NCBI RefSeq assembly: GCF_000974445.1
Contig: NZ_BBOJ01000014.1
Coordinates: forward strand, 372,001-436,000
From: Lentzea aerocolonigenes
Lineage (GTDB): Bacteria; Actinomycetota; Actinomycetes; Mycobacteriales; Pseudonocardiaceae
Direction: 5' to 3'
Length of the DNA: 64,000 bases
Shown: piece by piece, positions 45,513 through 53,187 of the stretch
Numbering within the stretch: the first letter of the stretch is position 1
Layout of the letters: each line of letters starts with the position of its first letter
Notes under the pieces: model-generated
Database searches by the model: none
What the model saw: only the letters and a program-made list of their open reading frames with translations
What the model was told of the DNA's origin: nothing
Made by a program: the position numbers and the translations under genes

Positions 45513-45739
45513 TGCGTTCACTGGTTCGAACTGAGGTCGGCCTCGGCAGAAGGACCCTCGTTAGCCGCCCTACGGATGCGTGCGGCTCGCCGGGAAGACA
45601 GAACTCTCAGGTGGTGCTGTCACGGGATGGAGTCTTAGCCGGCCGTCGAAGCCCAGCTCTTCCGAACGTCTTGCGGAGGTCAGCAGCTCTGCCGTTCTGC
45701 CCGCCTCACCACCACGGTACCTCGGCAGCGGCGGCTGAA

Positions 45740-46597
45740 CTAGCGGCGCCCGTGCCCCTGGGCCTCCTCCCGCACCGCGTTGATCACCTCCGCGTCCCAC
45801 CGGTGCGTCCGGATCAACCGGTACCGCTCCGCCGCCACCCACATGTAGGCCTCGGTCTCCGTCCGGTCGCCGATCATGTCGGCCTGCCGCAGCATCGCCA
45901 CGACGGGCTTGTACTCATCCGCGTACCACCGCCGCGCGACCTCGCCGCGGTCCAGGAACGAGCCCGTGTCCTGCATGAGGCGGAACCCCCACGCCTCGAC
46001 GGTCTCGCCGAGCTCGGCGTAGTTCCACGGGTCGGAGAGCACCACGGCGGCGCGGGCCTCGCCGGTCAGGGGGACGCGTTCCAGGAACAGGCGGCGGTAG
46101 TCCTTCACGATCAGGTCGCCGCGGTAGCGGATGCCGGAGGCGTTGATGCGGGTGACCACCTGGGTCACGTAGGCGTCGATCGTCGACTGGCCCATCGCGT
46201 GCGCCACGGACACGCGGTGGTGGCCGTCGACGATGAAGTGCAGCTCGCCGATCCGGTACACCTCGATCGGCGGGACGTTCTCGCCGCGGCGCTGGGCCAG
46301 GGCGAGGCGCTGCCAGCGTTCGCGCACTCGGCCCGAGGTGGGGCGGAAGCGGCGGTCGAAGTCGCGGGTGCGGTCGACGCTGCCGACGATCGAGTCCAGG
46401 CGGATCGACTGCAGGCCCAGGCGTTTCTCCGACACCATGCCCAGGGCCTCCACGACCTCGTGGAACGGCAGCATGATGTTCACGTCGTCCGGCTCGCGGC
46501 GCAGCCAGGCCGCGAGGCGGGACATCACCTGGCGGCGGCGAGCTCTCAGGAAGTCGTTCTCGGCGTCGGCCACGGGAAAGCCGGTGTCACGTCTCAT
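45740..46597 (-). CDS. ParB-like nuclease-fold protein
   Basis: The 285-residue protein carries the ParB/Srx signature region: PPIEVYRIGELHFIVDGHHR, then VSVAHAMGQ, at about residues 109-138 (DGHHRV is the usual ATP/CTP- or phosphate-binding motif). The rest is helical with an Arg-rich N-terminus. It lacks the HTH of chromosome-partitioning ParB, so it is not the genomic ParB. Proteins of this type are widespread in actinobacteria with unknown function. Its start overlaps the 3' end of the metallophosphoesterase gene by 11 nt, so the two are an operon. Confidence 0.8.
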   Translation of the reverse strand: MRRDTGFPVADAENDFLRARRRQVMSRLAAWLRREPDDVNIMLPFHEVVEALGMVSEKRLGLQSIRLDSIVGSVDRTRDFDRRFRPTSGRVRERWQRLALAQRRGENVPPIEVYRIGELHFIVDGHHRVSVAHAMGQSTIDAYVTQVVTRINASGIRYRGDLIVKDYRRLFLERVPLTGEARAAVVLSDPWNYAELGETVEAWGFRLMQDTGSFLDRGEVARRWYADEYKPVVAMLRQADMIGDRTETEAYMWVAAERYRLIRTHRWDAEVINAVREEAQGHGRR

Positions 46598-47255
46598 CGC
46601 GAACCCCCGAAATCTCCAGCACCTTGTGCGGAACCACGTTGATCACGCGCGTCGAGCCCAGAACCCGGTCCGGGCGTGGCACCCCGTGCGGGTGGATGTG
46701 GCCGTGCAGCAGGTACGAAGGCTGCAGCCGCGAGACGAGCGAACCGAGGCAAGCGAAGCCGCGGTGTGGTGCGTCGGGTTCGTCGCCGCAGCCGAGCGGC
46801 GGTGAGTGGGTCAGCAGCACGTCCACGCCACGTCCGTCCCGCAGCCTGCGCCACCCGGCCAGCCGGGACACCCGGCGGGCGCGGCGGGCCTGCTGCCGTT
46901 CCGTCCACTGGTTCGGGCCCTTGTTGTAGCGGATCGAACCACCGAGACCGGCGATGCGCAGGCCGGCGACGTCGACCACGCGTTCGTCCGCGTTCACCGC
47001 ACCGGTTGGACCTGGCCAGCGCACCGGTACGCCCGCCTTGGTCCACAGGCCGCGCACGTTCGAGTAACCCGAGAGGTCGACGTCGTGGTTGCCGGGGACG
47101 AACACGAGCGGTCTGTCCAGCGCGTTGGTGAGGAACTCCAGGTAGTCGAAGGGAAGATCGCCCGCCGCGACGATCAGGTCCACCTCCAGGGAGTGCACCT
47201 GATCAGTCCACAGCTGTTCGACGATCTCGTCCGCCACCGCGAGCACCCGAACCAT
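46587..47255 (-). CDS. Calcineurin-like metallophosphoesterase
   Basis: The 222-residue protein has the metallophosphoesterase blocks GDLPFDY, GNHDVDLSG, LTHSPPLGCGD and HGHIHPHG. The first block, normally D-x-H, reads ADE here, so one metal-binding histidine is absent. ATG at 47255 is supported by TACGCT 6 nt upstream on its strand. It is the first gene of an operon with the ParB-like gene. The substrate is unknown. Confidence 0.85.
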   Translation of the reverse strand: MVRVLAVADEIVEQLWTDQVHSLEVDLIVAAGDLPFDYLEFLTNALDRPLVFVPGNHDVDLSGYSNVRGLWTKAGVPVRWPGPTGAVNADERVVDVAGLRIAGLGGSIRYNKGPNQWTERQQARRARRVSRLAGWRRLRDGRGVDVLLTHSPPLGCGDEPDAPHRGFACLGSLVSRLQPSYLLHGHIHPHGVPRPDRVLGSTRVINVVPHKVLEISGVRDET

Positions 47256-47261
47256 TCCAGC

Positions 47262-47267
47262 AGCGTA
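47262..47267 (-). promoter_or_regulatory. -10 element of a probable leaderless metallophosphoesterase transcript
   Basis: Minus-strand TACGCT, then 6 nt, then ATG at 47255. It faces the DUF2332 promoter on the other strand. Confidence 0.4.
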
Positions 47268-47283
47268 ATGACGCAGTCCGCAG

Positions 47284-47312
47284 ATGACGCGGGACAGCGC
47301 TGCCACTAGCGT
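47284..47312 (+). promoter_or_regulatory. Promoter of the first DUF2332 gene
   Basis: ATGACG (47284-47289) and TAGCGT (47307-47312) are separated by 17 bp, and GTG follows after 7 nt. The ATG at 47284, a possible start in the same frame, would then be part of the -35 element. Confidence 0.45.
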
Positions 47313-47319
47313 CAACGCC

Positions 47320-48396
47320 GTGCTTGCCGAGCTGTTCGCCGCGGCCGCGAACGGGTGCCGCGACCGCAGTCCACTGACCCAGCGACTCCTCGACGAGGCT
47401 GCCGCAGACCTCCGGCAGGGCGGCGTCACCGCCAGGATCATGGCGGGCTCCGAACGCGACCGGGAGGGCCAGGTGCCCGGACTGCGGTTCGCGGGCGCCG
47501 TGCACCGGCTCGTGCTCGAAGGGCGCGCGCCGGACCTCGCGAAGCACTACCCGTCCGTCGGCGGCCGGCCGCACCTGCCGACGCTGTGGCAGGACGCGTT
47601 GCCCGCCCTCACCGAGCACGCCGACCTGCTCCGGCACCGCGTTCAGGCAACTGTCGTGCAGACCAACGAACCCGGCCGCAGCGCGCCCCTCTACGGCGGC
47701 CTGGTGGTCGCCGCGCAGGAAGCCGCGAAGGCCGCGAACAGGCACGTGCCGTTCTGCCTGCGGCTGCTGGAGATCGGCGCGAGCGGCGGGCTCAACCTGC
47801 GCCCGCACCACGTCGGCTACCGGCTGGAGGACGGCGTTCTCGGCGACCCGGACAGCCTCCTCGTCCTCGACCCGCAGTGGACCGGCAGGCCGCCCGCCGA
47901 CCTCAGCCACCGGCCGCGCGTCGTCGGCAGGGCCGGGTGCGACCTCAACCCGGTCGACGTGTCCACAGAGGACGGACGGCTGCACCTGAGCTCGTTCGTC
48001 TGGGCCGACCAGCTCGACCGGTGGAACCGGCTCAGGGACGCCCTGGACCTCGCCGCCACCGACCCGGTCAGGGTGGACCGGTCGGCCGGCCCGGAATGGC
48101 TCGCCAAACAGCTCGCCCGCGTCGAACGCGACGTGCTGACGGTCGTGTGGCATTCGGTGGTGTGGCAGTACGTCTCGCCCGCCGACCGGGCGATGGGCAG
48201 GGCAGTCCTGGCCGACGCGGCGGCGAAGGCGACACCCACGACACCGTTGGCACTGCTGGTGTACGAGCCGCGCCGGGAGATCGACTACAAGTTCGCGCTG
48301 ATGCTCAAGGTGTGGCCGGCCGGGGTCTCGCTGTGCCTCGGCGTCGGTGAAGGGCACGGCATCCCCTTCACCTGGAACGTCACCCCGTGGGAGTGA
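47320..48396 (+). CDS. DUF2332 family protein
   Basis: The 358-residue protein has the DUF2332 pattern: KHYPSVGGRP, TNEPGRSAPLYGGLVVAA, LLEIGASGGLNLRPHHVGYR and a C-terminal VVWHSVVWQYV. The EIGASGGL stretch resembles a nucleotide-binding turn like that of methyltransferases, so a SAM-type fold is possible. The GTG at 47320 follows a leaderless promoter. A second, more divergent DUF2332 protein lies at 50789. The gene overlaps the convergent membrane protein gene by 17 nt. Confidence 0.82.
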   Translation: MLAELFAAAANGCRDRSPLTQRLLDEAAADLRQGGVTARIMAGSERDREGQVPGLRFAGAVHRLVLEGRAPDLAKHYPSVGGRPHLPTLWQDALPALTEHADLLRHRVQATVVQTNEPGRSAPLYGGLVVAAQEAAKAANRHVPFCLRLLEIGASGGLNLRPHHVGYRLEDGVLGDPDSLLVLDPQWTGRPPADLSHRPRVVGRAGCDLNPVDVSTEDGRLHLSSFVWADQLDRWNRLRDALDLAATDPVRVDRSAGPEWLAKQLARVERDVLTVVWHSVVWQYVSPADRAMGRAVLADAAAKATPTTPLALLVYEPRREIDYKFALMLKVWPAGVSLCLGVGEGHGIPFTWNVTPWE

Positions 48397-48757
48397 CGAG
48401 CGGGTTCACGACGAACCGCCCGTCCCGCACCTCGACCGGCAACCGGAACTCCGCACGGGTGCCGTCGTGCGTGTACTCGACGACGACGGCACCGTCGCGG
48501 TAGACACCGCGCTCCACCTGCGCGGCCTGGAAACGCTCGACGGTCGACTTCGCCACGTCCTCGCCGCCGACCGCGAGCAACGGCTTCAACTTGTGGAAGT
48601 CGTGTGCGCGCAACGCGTTCGTCACCTCGACGGCCAGCTCGTCCGGCGACTCCTCGCCCGGCTCCGGCCAGAACGCGATGAACACGAACACCATCAGCAG
48701 CCAGCCCACGGCGAACACCATGATCCAGAACCGCAGGTTGGTCAGCTGGCGGTGCAC
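48380..48757 (-). CDS. Small membrane protein with extracellular domain
   Basis: The 125-residue protein has a TM segment right at the N-terminus (LTNLRFWIMVFAVGWLLMVF) and an outside domain of about 90 residues that looks like an NTF2/DUF4878-type fold with a helix pair and three strands. The GTG start is 1 nt after the stop of the tiny TM gene at 48759, and the two N-termini are clearly similar. The function is unknown. Confidence 0.7.
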   Translation of the reverse strand: MHRQLTNLRFWIMVFAVGWLLMVFVFIAFWPEPGEESPDELAVEVTNALRAHDFHKLKPLLAVGGEDVAKSTVERFQAAQVERGVYRDGAVVVEYTHDGTRAEFRLPVEVRDGRFVVNPLVTPTG

Positions 48758-48758
48758 G

Positions 48759-48854
48759 TCAGGGCGTTCCGCTGATCAGGACGAACACGGTGGTGATCCA
48801 GCAGAGCAGGAACGCGAGGATCCAGAAGCGGATGTTGGTGAGCAATCTGGTCAT
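48759..48854 (-). CDS. 31-residue single-TM peptide paralogous to the next gene's N-terminus
   Basis: The ORF encodes M-T-R followed by LLTNIRFWILAFLLCWITTV and a short end, SGTP. Its TNIRFWI core matches TNLRFWI of the 125-residue protein directly downstream, over a length of about 27 residues. An AGAAGGG site lies about 7-13 nt upstream of the ATG. The stop and the next GTG are 1 nt apart. The similarity suggests an ancestral duplication of the TM anchor, and the peptide is probably translated. Confidence 0.6.
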   Translation of the reverse strand: MTRLLTNIRFWILAFLLCWITTVFVLISGTP

Positions 48855-48896
48855 GACGAAGCCCTTCTACAACGAACAAAGCGAGCGAAACCGGGA

Positions 48897-49976
48897 CTAC
48901 AGCCAGCGATTTCGGCGCAATATTCGGTAGAGCGTCAGGCAGGCCACGAGGACCAGGCTCATGATCAGCGGGTAGCCGAACTTCCACTTCAGCTCCGGCA
49001 TGTAGTCGAAGTTCATGCCGTAGACACCGACGACCATCGTGGGCACGGAGATGATCGCGACCCACGAGGTGATCTTGCGCATGTCGGTGTTCTGCTGGAG
49101 CGTGATCTTGGCGAGCGTCGCGTCGACGAGCGTGGTCAGCAGCTCGTCGAACGCCGTCACGCGCTCGGACACCTCGGTGAGGTGGTCGTCGACGTCGCGG
49201 AAGAACGCCCGCACCTGCTCGGGGATGAGCGGCGTGTAGCCCTCCGCCAAGCGCCGCAACGGGTTCGCGAGCGGCATCACCGCGCGGCGCAGCTCGACGA
49301 CCTCGCGCTTGAACATGTAGATCTGCTCCGCGCTCACCTCGGTGCGCGGCGCGAAGACCCGTTCCTCCATGCGGTCGATGTCGTCCTCGATGTGGTCGGT
49401 GACCTCGAGGTAGTTGTCGACCACCTGGTCCGCGATCGCGTGCATCACCGCGGCCGGGCCGATCTCCAGTCGCTCCGGGTCGGCCTCCAGCACGTGCCGC
49501 AGCTTCGAGAGCCCGGAGTGGTTGCCGTGCCGCACGGTGATGACGAAGTCCTTGCCGAGGAACACCATGATCTCGCCGGACTCGACGATCTCGTTGGCGG
49601 TGTCGGGGGACTCGTTGGTCACGTAGCGGACGGTCTTGAAGACCATGAAGAGCGTGTTGTCGTACCGCTCGAGCTTCGGGCGCTGATGCGCGTGCACGGC
49701 GTCCTCGACGGCGAGCTCGTGCAGCCCGAACGTCTCCGCGATGCCCTCGATCTGCTCGGCGTCCGGCTCGTGCAGGCCGATCCACACGAAGCCGTCGCCC
49801 CGCTTGCGCACCTCTTTGACCGCGTCGGTGTGCGTCCACCGGCCGGGCAAGCGCTTGCCGTCCACGTACACCGCGCAGTCGACCACGTAGTGGGAGAGCG
49901 GGACGGGGACGTGCGGAACTTGCCCTGCTGGGCCGCGCTGGGAGCCTCGTCCGCGGATCGAGGGCAGGCTGGGCAT
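48897..49976 (-). CDS. corA: CorA-family magnesium transporter
   Basis: The 359-residue protein has the long cytoplasmic CorA funnel domain (about 30-290, including the helix ADQVVDNYLEVTDHIEDDID) and two C-terminal TM helices with the GMN filter YGMNF between them. It forms a pentameric channel for Mg2+. The ATG at 49976 has GGAGGAACTC before it; an in-frame ATG at 49997 is too close to that site. The order after the sug operon matches mycobacterial Rv1239c, but a dozen genes are inserted here. A candidate leader peptide lies upstream. Confidence 0.93.
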   Translation of the reverse strand: MPSLPSIRGRGSQRGPAGQVPHVPVPLSHYVVDCAVYVDGKRLPGRWTHTDAVKEVRKRGDGFVWIGLHEPDAEQIEGIAETFGLHELAVEDAVHAHQRPKLERYDNTLFMVFKTVRYVTNESPDTANEIVESGEIMVFLGKDFVITVRHGNHSGLSKLRHVLEADPERLEIGPAAVMHAIADQVVDNYLEVTDHIEDDIDRMEERVFAPRTEVSAEQIYMFKREVVELRRAVMPLANPLRRLAEGYTPLIPEQVRAFFRDVDDHLTEVSERVTAFDELLTTLVDATLAKITLQQNTDMRKITSWVAIISVPTMVVGVYGMNFDYMPELKWKFGYPLIMSLVLVACLTLYRILRRNRWL

Positions 49977-50057
49977 GGTGAGTTCCTCCAGGTACACACG
50001 CCGGCGTGGAAGTGCGGAAGCACGACGGGCGTCCTGACCAGGTGGAACTTCAGAACT

Positions 50058-50075
50058 TTCTAGATGGATCTAGAA
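50058..50075. promoter_or_regulatory. Palindrome over the leader-peptide stop codon
   Basis: TTCTAGAT-GG-ATCTAGAA has 8-bp perfect arms. On the minus strand it overlaps the TAG that ends the candidate leader peptide. The two-base centre makes a protein-binding site more likely than an RNA hairpin. Confidence 0.5.
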
Positions 50076-50129
50076 GGCCACCTCGGTGAGGACGCGCTTG
50101 GTACTGGCAGGGTGGGGGTCCTTGCTCAT
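50070..50129 (-). CDS. Candidate 19-residue leader peptide of corA
   Basis: The ORF reads M-S-K-D-P-H-P-A-S-T-K-R-V-L-T-E-V-A-F and stops with TAG. It has a strong ribosome site, GGAGGTGAGG, about 9 nt before ATG. The segment GGTGAGGAC of this site (50136-50144) is perfectly complementary to codons 13-15 of the ORF (50085-50093), so the site can be hidden by a 9-bp stem. The early Asp-Pro-x-Pro recalls the Mg2+-sensing leader peptides mgtL and corL of enterobacteria, where Pro and acidic residues stall or destabilise ribosomes at low Mg2+. The ORF is about 93 nt upstream of corA. Confidence 0.5.
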   Translation of the reverse strand: MSKDPHPASTKRVLTEVAF

Positions 50130-50144
50130 TTAGGGGTCCTCACC
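50085..50144 (-). promoter_or_regulatory. Stem sequestering the leader ribosome site
   Basis: Minus-strand GGTGAGGAC (50144-50136) and GTCCTCACC (50093-50085) are perfect 9-bp complements with 42 nt between them. Ribosome progress through the leader would open the stem. The rest of the 291-bp gap between corA and the MaoC gene has no other gene. Confidence 0.5.
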
Positions 50145-50267
50145 TCCTCGAGGCGTTGGGCACGGGTGGTGGAAATCCTCACACACCGGTTGCCGAGGGT
50201 ACTCCCTCCGTGTGAAGACTGTCTCCCCACCCGAGACAGATCTCGATCACACGTAGTTGGAGGCGCG

Positions 50268-50774
50268 GTGCAGTTCGGTCGGTACTACGAGGAGTTCGAG
50301 GTCGGAGCGGTCTACAAGCACTGGCCTGGCAAGACGGTGACGGAGTACGACGATCACCTGTTCTGCCTGCTCACGATGAATCACCACCCGCTCCACATGG
50401 ACGTGAACTACGCGGAGAACACGACGGACTTCAAGAAGAACGTCGTCGTCGGCAACTACATCTACTCGTTGCTGCTGGGCATGTCCGTGCCCGACGTCTC
50501 CGGCAAGGCGATCGCCAACCTGGAGATCGAGTCGCTGCGGCACGTGAAGCCGACGTTCCACGGCGACACGATCTACGGTGAGACGGAGGTGCTCGACAAG
50601 ACGCCGTCGAAGTCCAAGGACGACCGGGGCGTGGTCTACGTCGAGACGCGCGGTTACAAGCAGGACGGCACGGTCGTGTGCATCTTCCGGCGCAAGGTCA
50701 TGGTGCCGAAGAAGTCCTACGGTGACGCGCGTGGCGGCGAGCAGCCCGGGCGCCCCGAACCTGCATCCGACTGA
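50268..50774 (+). CDS. MaoC-family dehydratase
   Basis: The 168-residue hot-dog-fold protein has the MaoC/R-hydratase pattern: RYYEEFEVGAVYKHWPGKTV, DHLFCLLTMNHHPLHMDVNYA with the catalytic-type N/H residues, and NLEIESLRHVKPTFHGDTIY. It resembles the mesaconyl-CoA hydratase-type proteins encoded with CitE-like lyases (Rv2499c in M. tuberculosis). It would hydrate or dehydrate an acyl-CoA. The GTG at 50268 follows GGAGG by 4 nt. It is divergent from corA and 14 nt upstream of the second DUF2332 gene. Confidence 0.9.
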   Translation: MQFGRYYEEFEVGAVYKHWPGKTVTEYDDHLFCLLTMNHHPLHMDVNYAENTTDFKKNVVVGNYIYSLLLGMSVPDVSGKAIANLEIESLRHVKPTFHGDTIYGETEVLDKTPSKSKDDRGVVYVETRGYKQDGTVVCIFRRKVMVPKKSYGDARGGEQPGRPEPASD

Positions 50775-50788
50775 TTTGGGGTAGTGAC

Positions 50789-51784
50789 GTGACCTCTCTG
50801 GATCTGGCACAGCGGCGCCTGCGCGAGTTCGCCGCCCAGGCGGCGGGTGTCTCGCCGCTCTACGAGCACCTCGCGTCGCGTGCCGCCGAGGATCCGGAGG
50901 TCGCCGACCTGCTGACCGCCGCCAGCGAGGACAACGCCACGGGCGAGCTCCTGCTGGCGGCGGCGCACCGGCTGGTGCAGGCCGAACCGTTCCACCAGCT
51001 CTCGAACTACTACCCGTCGCTCGGCGGGACCTACGGCGCGGACGAGAGCACCTGGCCGCTGTTCCGGGACTTCCTGCTGGAGCGCGGCGACCGGGTGAGA
51101 TCGCTCGTCGGCTCACAGGTGATCCAGACCAACGAGGTGCGGCGCGCGGCCCTGCTCTACCCGGCCGTGGCCGCGGCGGCGAAGCAGGCCGGCGGGCCGA
51201 TCGGGCTCGTGGAGGCCGCCACGACGGCGGGCCTGCTGCTCGGGCTCGACCAGTACTCGTACCGCTACCAGACCGCGGAGGCCGGCCAGCTCGTCGCCGG
51301 GCCCGCCAAGGCCGCGCTGGGCCTGCACTGCGCGCTGGAGCTCGCACCGGGCGCGGTGCTGCCGAAGCTGCCCAAGACGGTCAAGGTGGCCGCGAAGGCG
51401 GGCATCGGGGTGGCACCCGCCGACCTGGCCGACGAGGACGCGTACGCCTGGCTGGAGGCGTGCGTGTGGGCCGACCAGCCGGAGCGACTGCGCCTGTTCG
51501 GCGTCGCCTGCGGGGTGCTGCGCAAGAACCCGCCGCGGCTCGTCACCGGTGACCCGGTCGCGGACCTCGCCAAGGCCGTCGAGCCGATCGACGCGCCGCT
51601 CGTCGTGATCACCAGCGGGTCCGGGCTCGACCTCGTGCCCGCGCTGTCGGCCCTGGGCAGGCCCGCGTGGTGGGCCGCGCACGAGGACGGTGAGGTCACG
51701 CTCGCCCAAGTGCGTGACGGCGAGGTTTCGAGGACCACCCTGGCGACCACGGAGGCCCACGGGCAACGTCTCGTTTGGCGCTGA
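50789..51784 (+). CDS. DUF2332 family protein (second copy)
   Basis: The 331-residue protein shares with the copy at 47320 the blocks NYYPSLGGTYG, TNEVRRAALLYPAVAAAA, and LVEAATTAGLLLGLDQYSY, but the EIGASGG loop is changed to VEAATTAG, and the C-terminal part is different. A changed loop suggests a different ligand or loss of activity. It is co-directional with the MaoC gene 14 nt upstream, so it is probably in an operon with it. The function is unknown. Confidence 0.78.
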   Translation: MTSLDLAQRRLREFAAQAAGVSPLYEHLASRAAEDPEVADLLTAASEDNATGELLLAAAHRLVQAEPFHQLSNYYPSLGGTYGADESTWPLFRDFLLERGDRVRSLVGSQVIQTNEVRRAALLYPAVAAAAKQAGGPIGLVEAATTAGLLLGLDQYSYRYQTAEAGQLVAGPAKAALGLHCALELAPGAVLPKLPKTVKVAAKAGIGVAPADLADEDAYAWLEACVWADQPERLRLFGVACGVLRKNPPRLVTGDPVADLAKAVEPIDAPLVVITSGSGLDLVPALSALGRPAWWAAHEDGEVTLAQVRDGEVSRTTLATTEAHGQRLVWR

Positions 51785-51812
51785 GGGGCCGCCCCGATCG
51801 CGTGAACCCTGA

Positions 51813-52232
51813 TCAGGCCCTGGGCAGGCAGTTCCAGTCGGAAAGCGCTTCCAGCAGGCCGGGAGCGGTCTGAAGTGTGGCCAACGTCGCACTGTCCACC
51901 CAAGCGACATCCGATGCGTCGTCGCCCGCTCGGAGCACACCCGACGTGACCTGGCATTCGTAGTCGAAGATCAAGAAAACCCCGTTCGGGGCCGGTCGTT
52001 CGACGCTGCCGACGAGACGGCCGACGGTGACGGAGAGTCCCGTTTCCTCGACGAGTTCCCTAGTCACGGCTGCCTCATCCGTCTCATTCGGCTCCACGCG
52101 CCCACCTGGTATCGACCACGTGCCCTCACCAGGCGGATTGGCTCGTCGCACGAGCAGGAGTCGCCCGTTCGAGTCATGCACGACGGCTCCGACGCAACGG
52201 ATCGTGCGCTCACTGCTGGCGGTCACGATCAC
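51813..52232 (-). CDS. Nudix hydrolase
   Basis: The 139-residue protein has a full Nudix box, GGRVEPNETDEAAVTRELVE followed by ETGL, at about residues 43-66. It resembles ADP-ribose/8-oxo-dGTP-type pyrophosphatases. A second in-frame GTG at 52226 lies 8 nt after TACGCT and may be the true start. It is convergent with the DUF2332 gene. Confidence 0.87.
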   Translation of the reverse strand: MIVTASSERTIRCVGAVVHDSNGRLLLVRRANPPGEGTWSIPGGRVEPNETDEAAVTRELVEETGLSVTVGRLVGSVERPAPNGVFLIFDYECQVTSGVLRAGDDASDVAWVDSATLATLQTAPGLLEALSDWNCLPRA

Positions 52233-52367
52233 GAAGCGTAGTCACACCGGAACGGCGGTGCTGTGGACTACCCCGGCTGCGGTACAAATCTCCCAAGGTC
52301 CTGAATCGTGCTGTACAACGGTCACGAACGGCGCCAAACGGGTGCGAACGCGGACGGGGTGGACACC

Positions 52368-52526
52368 GTGAACTTGAAGAAGATTCTCACTTTCGCCGGA
52401 ATCGCCTTGCTGCTGTTCTTCCTCATCGCGGAGCCACAGCAAGCCGCACAGCTGGTCACGAACATCCTCAACTCGCTGCGAACTGCGGCTGAGGCCCTGA
52501 TCACCTTCGTGCGACAATTGTTCTAG
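52368..52526 (+). CDS. Small membrane peptide
   Basis: The 52-residue product has one TM helix (ILTFAGIALLLFFLIAEP) and an amphipathic C-terminal helix (LVTNILNSLRTAAEALITFV). The GTG at 52368 is about 10 nt downstream of GGGG; an in-frame start at 52308 is less likely. It resembles small actinobacterial membrane proteins of unknown role found before PH-domain genes. A CCCGG-TTCG-CCGGG hairpin (52530-52543) follows. Confidence 0.6.
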   Translation: MNLKKILTFAGIALLLFFLIAEPQQAAQLVTNILNSLRTAAEALITFVRQLF

Positions 52527-52590
52527 TCACCCGGTTCGCCGGGAGGCAGGGACAGAGCACTGGCTGGCACCAGGAAAGGGCTGGTAGCGC

Positions 52591-53151
52591 ATGTTCGCAC
52601 CACGTGATCCGGACGACTACCTGCTCTCGAGCGAGCGTCGGGTCATCCGGGTGCGCAGGCACTGGTCCTACCTGATCTGGGACGTGCTCGAGGCCGGGGC
52701 GCTGCTCGCCGGCTTCATGATGATCTCGTACCTGCTTCCCGCCGACGCGGGACTGTTCCAGAACGTGTTGTGGTACGGCGGGCTGCTCGTGCTGCTGCGG
52801 CTCGCCTACTTCATCATCGAGTGGTGGGTCGAGCGCATCGTCGTCACCGACAAGCGGTTCATGCTGACATCGGGCGTCTTCGAGACCAAGGTCGCGATGA
52901 TGCCCATCAGCAAGGTCACCGACCTCACGTACGAACGCACCGTGGGCGGACGCATGTTCGGCTACGGCACGTTGATCGTGGAGTCGGCCGGTCAGATCCA
53001 GGCGTTGAACCGCCTGGAGTTCCTGCCGGACCCCGAAGAGGTGTACGACGCCATCTCGGAGCTGACCTTCGGTGACAAGAAGGCGCAGGCCGAGCGGTTC
53101 TCGATGATCAAGGCGCAGCGGGCCGCGCGCGGCAAGAAGATGGTCCCGTAA
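52591..53151 (+). CDS. Bacterial PH-domain membrane protein
   Basis: The 186-residue protein has two TM helices (about 28-48 and 55-78) followed by a bacterial pleckstrin-homology (bPH2, YdbS/YdbT-like) domain at about 80-155 with RIVVTDKRFMLTSGVFETKV and MPISKVTDLTYERT. The C-terminal tail is basic. The function of the family is not well defined; a role at the membrane is inferred. The ATG has GGAAAGGG upstream. Confidence 0.85.
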   Translation: MFAPRDPDDYLLSSERRVIRVRRHWSYLIWDVLEAGALLAGFMMISYLLPADAGLFQNVLWYGGLLVLLRLAYFIIEWWVERIVVTDKRFMLTSGVFETKVAMMPISKVTDLTYERTVGGRMFGYGTLIVESAGQIQALNRLEFLPDPEEVYDAISELTFGDKKAQAERFSMIKAQRAARGKKMVP

Positions 53152-53187
53152 CGCGGTCCTCGCACGACGTCGTCCACACTGGACGAC

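Noticed and set aside
45294-45521. 75-residue minus-strand frame
   Set aside because: Arg/Ser/Gly-rich shadow; the overlapping 59-residue frame (45278-45457) has a clear TM segment and better codon bias.
49977-50267. M-box (ykoK) Mg2+ riboswitch upstream of corA
   Set aside because: The GGTGAGG string is present, but the rest of the conserved M-box core is not recognisable; the string is better explained as a ribosome site of the leader ORF.
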